Positions 58,697 to 64,000 of a stretch of DNA of 64,000 bases are shown here, piece after piece (the stretch's first letter is position 1; every line of letters starts with the position of its first letter). This stretch comes from Salvator merianae (taxonomy: Eukaryota > Chordata > Lepidosauria > Squamata > Teiidae): NCBI GenBank assembly GCA_003586115.2, contig QVOM02000034.1:140773846-140837845 (forward strand). The letters are read 5' to 3'. A program made the position numbers and the translations under genes. A model generated the notes under the pieces. The model did not search any database. It had not been told where the DNA came from and saw only the letters and a program-made list of their open reading frames with translations.

Positions 58697-58869
58697 GGCC
58701 CTTTCTGCATTGGATCTGACTATAACCCAGAATAGGGTCCTGCCCTCTGCATGCTAGTGCAGACTGTTTCAGGCCCCAGATAGGGCCTGTCATAGTTTGC
58801 ACCATCATGCAAATAGCAGGCTCCTATTTTGGGATATACTTTGGAATAAAGCCCAATGCAGAGAGAGCC
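58697..58869. mobile_element. Harbinger-like MITE, third copy
   Basis: Seen: ggccctttctgcatt at the left and aatgcagagagagcc at the right. The interior is collinear with 24840-25019 (gcatgctagtg, caggccc, ctcctatttt, ggatata). Flanks cat and aat match imperfectly to the expected TWA. Confidence 0.78.
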
Positions 58870-59513
58870 AATGTTTGGTTGCTCTTTGAAACGATCCAGT
58901 TTTTTTCCAATAGCCTCAATTTATATGCTCTTTCAAACTGAATCACTAATTTCATAAAGAAAGGTTTTGTATTATATCTGCTACACTTTTGCAAATTCAC
59001 AATCAAATCAATTACCTTATATTTTAATTGCAATTTAATCCGAAAGCATACGTAATAAGTATGAGTTGATTGTGTTGGACTTTTTGGATGATGAATGCTC
59101 AATGCGTCTATATGCTAATACTATCATTTTAAGCTTTTATGTTAAAGAATGATAACACTTAATAAAATGCTAAAATTACTTTTGACAGTGCTGTCATACA
59201 TTCGGAACAGAGGTTTACTGATGGAAAAATCCCAACTGTTTTGTTCCTAACACAAATTTACTTTAAGTATCTTACCAAGTTGTTTAGTGCAAAATTAAAG
59301 CTGCTTTAGCACTTTTCAATAAAAAAATATAACTATAATGCATGTAATGCTAATAATTTTTGACATATAAGCAGCATATTCTATATTGTTTTGGAAAGCC
59401 TTAGTGAAATGCTTATGGTTACTAAGATGTTTGAAAAAAGCTATTGTATTAAATTAGAAAACACATGGACACCTTTGAGTTAAGGTTGACATTTAGCGAC
59501 TGCCTGGGCATGC
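58870..59513. other. RRBP1 intron, no recognised exon
   Basis: The missing RRBP1 exon is expected somewhere in 58251-61347. The minus-strand peptide read near 58895-58940 looks helical, but it has stops upstream and no donor before the MITE, so it is not called. Confidence 0.4.
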
Positions 59514-59970
59514 TGAACCTGTTTGCAACCTTACGGCTTGGTATGGTATGGTAATATTGTTATATCATACCAAGCCAGAAAGGATCAGGTACAGAGGCAG
59601 ACATCCATACTTCAAGGGCTGTTAACAGCCCAAACTGGACCATCAGCACTTGAAGTGCAGATGGCCTGACAACAGCAGGTCGGATCACCATAACAACTGT
59701 TGTGGCAACATCTAGTGCCTGCCCTAACATGGTGATCAGGACACAGTGCAGGACTACTCAGTTGCAGCCATGCCACCCTGCCCACTCACAGCATTGCACC
59801 CAGAAGAGGGTGCAAACACTGCAGACTGGGAGCAATGCAGCTGCTCCTAGTCAAGCTGTGGACAGGATTTTAGTTGTCCATAGCTAGTAATGTCCGGGAG
59901 CGATGACATGTGAACAGGCCTGTTTAGTGAGCATCCAATCACTCACTAGTATGTCAGTGTGAACAGGCTC
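59514..59970. mobile_element. MITE of the 'cctgtttgcaac' type
   Basis: Seen: gaacctgtttgcaacc at the left, cagtgtgaacaggctc at the right, inverted. The interior holds tagttgtccatagctagtaatgtccggg, shared with 53476-53893. A tggtatggtatggtaat duplication lies near the left end. Confidence 0.7.
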
Positions 59971-61347
59971 CCTGCTGCTTTTATTGCCTCAGAGACATCC
60001 ATGGAGGCAGACAGAGATTCATCTCTTCTCCTTGTTTGCCTGTTGCTGGTTTTCAGTCGCCCAGCTGGAATCATCCATGCTTAGAACTTGACAGGAGTCA
60101 CTCCTTCCCGGGGATCGCTGTTGCACTTCAGCACTCTTTTGCTGCATAAGAAGGCTAAACTTGTCAGAGTTCCTGGTCTTGCCTCTATTGCTTTGGTAGC
60201 TTGGTAAAGCAATCTTTTGCAGTGAAAGGTTACATGCTTGTGAGCTCGGAGGCTTGGCTTTTGCTCACATCTAAGAATATATGCAAGGTACATAATGTCT
60301 AAGTGGTGGCATCTCTACCCTGGGTATGTGCTGTGAATAGATTTAATGGTCTGTGGTGGAGTTTTTCTTTATTCCAGAGCTCAAAAGTTTCCTTTCCCCC
60401 TTTTCCTTCCTAACAGCTTTGTGAAGAGACAAATCAGGACGAGATTTCTGAACTGGCGAGATGCCATTCCAACCTCAGCTGAGGTAGAGCATTGGAGAGA
60501 GCTGATGTTAAGTGGGATGGGGGACTTCACTGAAGACCTGCATGTAGGGCTGGAGTTCAGACTACTTAGAGCTGCCGGGGGACTTTATTCCTAGAAAGGT
60601 TGGGTGGTCTTGGCTGGCTGGGAACTGAAGAAATAGCTCAAGTCCCTAGAAAAACATGGTAAACCTTTTTAAATTGTCTAAATTGATACTTTTTGTTTAT
60701 TCTACAGAGCTGTATAACTGAGGAGAAGTAGTTTGCACTTCTATGGATATGCAACTTCATACACATCTGGCAACTTCAATTTGGGGGGTTTGAAGATGAT
60801 CTTCAAAGCTTGCATAAGGAACAATGGAAAACAGCACATACCCATCTTTGAAAAAGGTCTGTTGGTATCCTGGTCTAAGTGACCATTTTGATCGCCTAGA
60901 CTGGGTTGCGCTTAATTCAATGTGGACAGAGCAGCCTAGCCGTTCTGCCCAGTCCTCATGGACTGAATGTGACACTGGAGCAACAGAGGCATGGGCCAAT
61001 TGCAGGGAAGGGTGAGTGATACTTGTGGCAGAAGTATGCTTTGCCTGGAGTGAAACAGAGAAACAGTCTGCACTGCTGCTGGTGTTGGACCAGGATAATG
61101 GCATGCCAACCCTCATAAATCACCCTCATAAATTAGACCAGAACAGACTGGTGTGGACTAGTTACACTGCTCCAAGGAAGCTAAGTGCAGAAATGGTCTT
61201 CGATTTCTGAGTCAAAACTTTCAGAACGTACCAAGACCAGTGTGAAAAGGTCCTGCATGTATATGGCACTGAATATGTACAGACTGTCTCTGGCCATATC
61301 TTGTAACAACCTTTATGTATACATACATACTCTAGTTCACCAAATAC
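59971..61347. other. RRBP1 intron, no recognised feature
   Basis: No exon or repeat boundary recognised; minus-strand open frames at 60081-60293 and 60757-61116 have no coiled-coil character and no splice context. Confidence 0.4.
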
Positions 61348-61440
61348 CTTCTGAAGTTCTTCTTCTGATGTAGATAATTTTGCTGCCCACACTTTCTCTT
61401 CTTCCTCTACACTTTTCTGCAAGTCCTTGAGCATCCTTTC
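61348..61440 (-). CDS. RRBP1: RRBP1 coiled-coil exon (31 codons), most upstream exon seen
   Basis: Seen: pyrimidine-rich tract and acceptor TAG (61443-61441), 93 nt open in phase 0, donor AAG|gtattt at 61348/61347. The peptide starts ERMLKDLQKSVEEEEK and ends STSEEELQK. Known: RRBP1 and its paralogue KTN1 share an LQ-S-EEEE segment; the downstream part VWAAKLSTSEEELQK fits RRBP1 (VWRAKVGAAEEELQK from memory) better than KTN1. Role: part of the long cytosolic rod. No further exon is recognised from 61441 to the right edge, so the rest of the gene lies beyond 64000 on the minus-strand 5' side. Confidence 0.9.
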
Positions 61441-63698
61441 CTATAGTTTTGAAAAAGAAATGTGAGTAAATGTGCCAGGAAGAAGAAATATAATTATTGT
61501 GATGTATGTATTTCCCTTAGTGAATGGAGAATATCCTCTAACAGGCAATTCTTTACTCTGCACCTGATGATCAGGCTATGCAAATTAGATCTGATTAATC
61601 TCTCATATGACCCTGTCATATCATGTGACCCTGTTCTGGGACTTGAAGATTTTTTGGTAGAAAATATCAGAGTACCAAACGAAGGTGGAGCAGGAGAGAC
61701 AGTAAAGCTGTTTCCTCATGGCACATGTTAGCCCACCTGTCCTGGGCTGGTCTTGGACCAGACTGAATGATCAAGCCTAAGACTGGAAGGGCAGCAAGCA
61801 GCCTGAACCAAGGGCTATCCACACTACAGCTGTCCATCCTGGCTCAATTTCTGAGGTTAGGAATCAAAATTCCCAGCCTCTGAATTTGCCTGCCAAGGTT
61901 GTTTTAACCAGGTGCTCAGAAGTGGCACACTTCCAGGGCCGCTTCTAGGAGGTCAGCAAAATGGTGCCAGGCTCTTAATACCTAGTAGGCTGGTACACCT
62001 ACTAGGCTGGGAACACCTCAGAGACTATATTAAAGTGGTCTTTCATTGCAACGAGTTACAGTGCCATGTTCATGCTATAGGCTGCTCAAGTCCCTCTTAC
62101 ATGCAGACACAGCCTCCCATACTGATGAGGCAGTCCAAGTAGGATGCTGATCTGGTCTAGAACCCAATGCAAACACAGCCCAATTCTCTCTGTTCAAATT
62201 ATTCTAGCTAAACACCCTGAATTTAGAGGTATCCCCACTATTTTCTTTCGAAAAGAATCATCGCTGTAGTTTCAAAGGATGCCTTCTGTCCACTAAAGAG
62301 TCAAAAGCTGCATCCACATGGAGAAAAGAAAGTGCCTGTTAGAGCTCCGAGGGGCATAATGCCCTTGAGTATGCAACCACTTCAGAGAATATGCTTGAGG
62401 GCTGGCAAACATCCTCATGGCTGCATGAGTGAACTACCAGGTCAATACTCCATCTGGGTGTCTTTTTTGTTCTGTTGAAAATAGCCAATTTCTGGGGCCA
62501 TTTCTGGTGCAAAAAATACACCCATGTGGCATCTTTGAAGTTCCTCAACTTCAAAGAGATGAGGGAGTTAGATTCATAGCATGCAGGCACCATGTATCTC
62601 ACCTCTTAAGGCTTCTGTCTGGGGATACAGCTTATGTTCCTTTCTCCCTCAAAGGTGACAAGTATTTTACCGAAATTAACCTTTCTGGAGCATCTGTTTG
62701 CCAAAGAGGCAAAAGTGTCTAAAGTTTATTGTTAGTGCTTACACAGAAGACCTTGTGATTGTCCTGAATACAGTCCTTTGAGATAGGTTGGTACTGAGCT
62801 GCTGAAGTACTTCTTCTAACCAATGGCAATATTCTTGAGAATAATTAAATAGTGCAATCCTATGCAGATGATTTCAGTGAAGCTTACTCTCACATGGGCA
62901 AGATTGGAGTTATAGTCTTACGATTGCAATCTTTTCTTCTAGGTGGAAGGATGCTACAGATAGACTTCCAAAGGGCCTTATGCATGTTATGTAACTTGAC
63001 AAGTCTCTGGATTTTCAAAAAATTATGAATGACTTAGTTAAAGAAAAAAGTGCAGGCAGCTCTTACTTTTCAATAAAACAGAATGTGGGGACAATTCAAA
63101 GTATAATACCATTGTAATTTAATGTTCTTTCTACACTACTGGAAAAAGACATCTGCAATAATCTGCATTATAGCTATGGATATGAGGAAGGAACTTTTGC
63201 AATAGTAGTCTAGTCAAACGAAATCAGATGCCTGGTTGGTATGTCACATCAACACAATGTTATAATGCAGCCATTGGAAATGTTACATACAATGTTACAT
63301 ACCTTGAGCACATAAATATGATGCCAGGTATACTTGTTCTAGTGTTTATGATCAAACATGATATTATTTAGTGTTATTTTAAAATTGCATGGTGTAAATA
63401 CATCTTAGATAGCACAGAAATTAACATTTTGGCTTCTACTTCCATATTTTCTATCCTTAACTAAAGTGGTCACTCTACCTCATTTCTAGTTGCAGCAAAC
63501 AGATACATCTTCTCTGTTAGGAATGAATAAAGCTATGGGGAGGGTAAAACAGGGCAGGGAAAAAGGCAAAAACTTCCCACAAAAGGCAAAACATTATTTA
63601 TTGGTATTAGATGTCACCTGAAGGAGGCACCACATTTAAAGGCAGCTGAACCAGATGAATCAGCTTGGTTGCCAAACCAAGGGAGTGATAAGACAGGG
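61441..63698. other. RRBP1 intron upstream of the first exon seen, no recognised feature
   Basis: Several short open frames on both strands (for example 62339-62602 minus, 62429-62722 plus) show no domain I can name. Confidence 0.4.
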
Positions 63699-64000
63699 CA
63701 GTGGCGTAGCGAGCCGCTTTGCCACCCGAGGCGACTAGCCGTTTTGACGCCCGGGGCTAGGGGCGGGGCCAGCGACTGCGCATGCGTGTGGGCGGGGCCA
63801 GTGACTGCGCATGCGTGTGGGCGGAGCCAGCGAGCGCGCATGCCCTGCTCCTCGCCCCGGCCGGCCCGGGGCCATGCTCCTCGCCCCGGCCCGCCCGGCG
63901 GCGGCCTTGCCCCGGCGCGCCCGGCGGCAGCCTCGCCCCTCGCCCCGGCCTGCCCGGCGGGAGTCGCGCTCGTCGCCCCGGCCCGCCCGGCGGCGGCCTT
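63699..64000. mobile_element. GC-rich hAT element of the 52648-53163 family, cut by the window end
   Basis: Seen: begins CAGTGGCGTAGCGAGCC at 63699, then gacgcccggggctaggggcgg, the reverse complement of the end of the 52648-53163 element. About 2.6 units of a 28-30 bp repeat with tgcgcatgcgtg follow at 63770-63842. Past 63850 it turns into a second array of ctcgccccggcc / gcccggcggcgg units that runs off the window. Confidence 0.85.

Noticed and set aside
6432..61440. Identification of the host gene as KTN1 (kinectin) instead of RRBP1
   Set aside because: The two are paralogues with similar coiled coils. The terminal KEGTSV and the LLLSESQ...AAK and QNY.KE segments fit RRBP1 better.
1..64000. 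A previously undescribed multi-gene biological system (defence, biosynthetic or similar)
   Set aside because: Apart from RRBP1 exons, everything recognisable belongs to known classes of mobile elements or simple repeats. Remaining stretches show no conserved ORF organisation.

Overview
The window is vertebrate nuclear DNA, most likely from a squamate reptile. It mixes L1, L2-like and CR1-like LINEs, tRNA-derived SINEs, hAT and Harbinger-like MITEs and a retroviral LTR family, with little coding sequence. The exact species cannot be told from the sequence.

Host gene: I recognise one, on the minus strand, the 3' end of RRBP1 (ribosome-binding protein 1, p180). Six exons are supported. They lie at 61348-61440, 58155-58250, 54079-54162, 6731-6829, 6432-6575 and the terminal exon, whose coding part is 550-591 and whose protein ends KEGTSV. 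The five internal exons are 93, 96, 84, 99 and 144 nt, all phase 0, encoding the C-terminal coiled coil. By family comparison from memory, one small exon between 58250 and 61348 and one or two between 54078 and 6830 should exist; I could not find them.

Introns: they are filled with nested mobile elements. 1.2-2.5 kb holds a LINE fragment broken by a Harbinger-like MITE, itself broken by an L2-like tail, plus an hAT MITE with a perfect 8-bp duplication. 9.9-11.4 kb is a LINE fragment split by an LTR. 12.6-13.9 kb is a candidate solo LTR. 14.1-22.6 kb is an old plus-strand L1 split by a younger L1 and by a 4-kb hAT element. 27.4-29.5 kb is an L2-like LINE split by a MITE. 29.5-30.7 kb looks like an LTR. 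31.5-31.9 kb is a SINE with a long GAA/TTC tail. 32.2-33.8 kb holds two CR1-like 3' ends in inverted orientation. 34.9-36.1 kb is a solo LTR with 4-bp duplication. 36.6-42.4 kb is a full-length minus-strand L1 with an 18-bp duplication. 44.15-52.23 kb is a deleted, broken endogenous provirus with a Gag-like region, invaded by an internally deleted L1. 52.6-53.2 kb and the right edge carry GC-rich hAT elements with minisatellites. 56.1-57.3 kb is a TIR element.

I see no new multi-gene system. The most unusual material is the composite 5' LTR, a GC-rich hAT family carrying tandem NRF1-like motifs, the repeated AGG-type target duplications of the LTR family, and apparently missing RRBP1 exons. 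Interpretations rest on reading frames, duplications and terminal repeats visible here and on remembered family features; no search was run.
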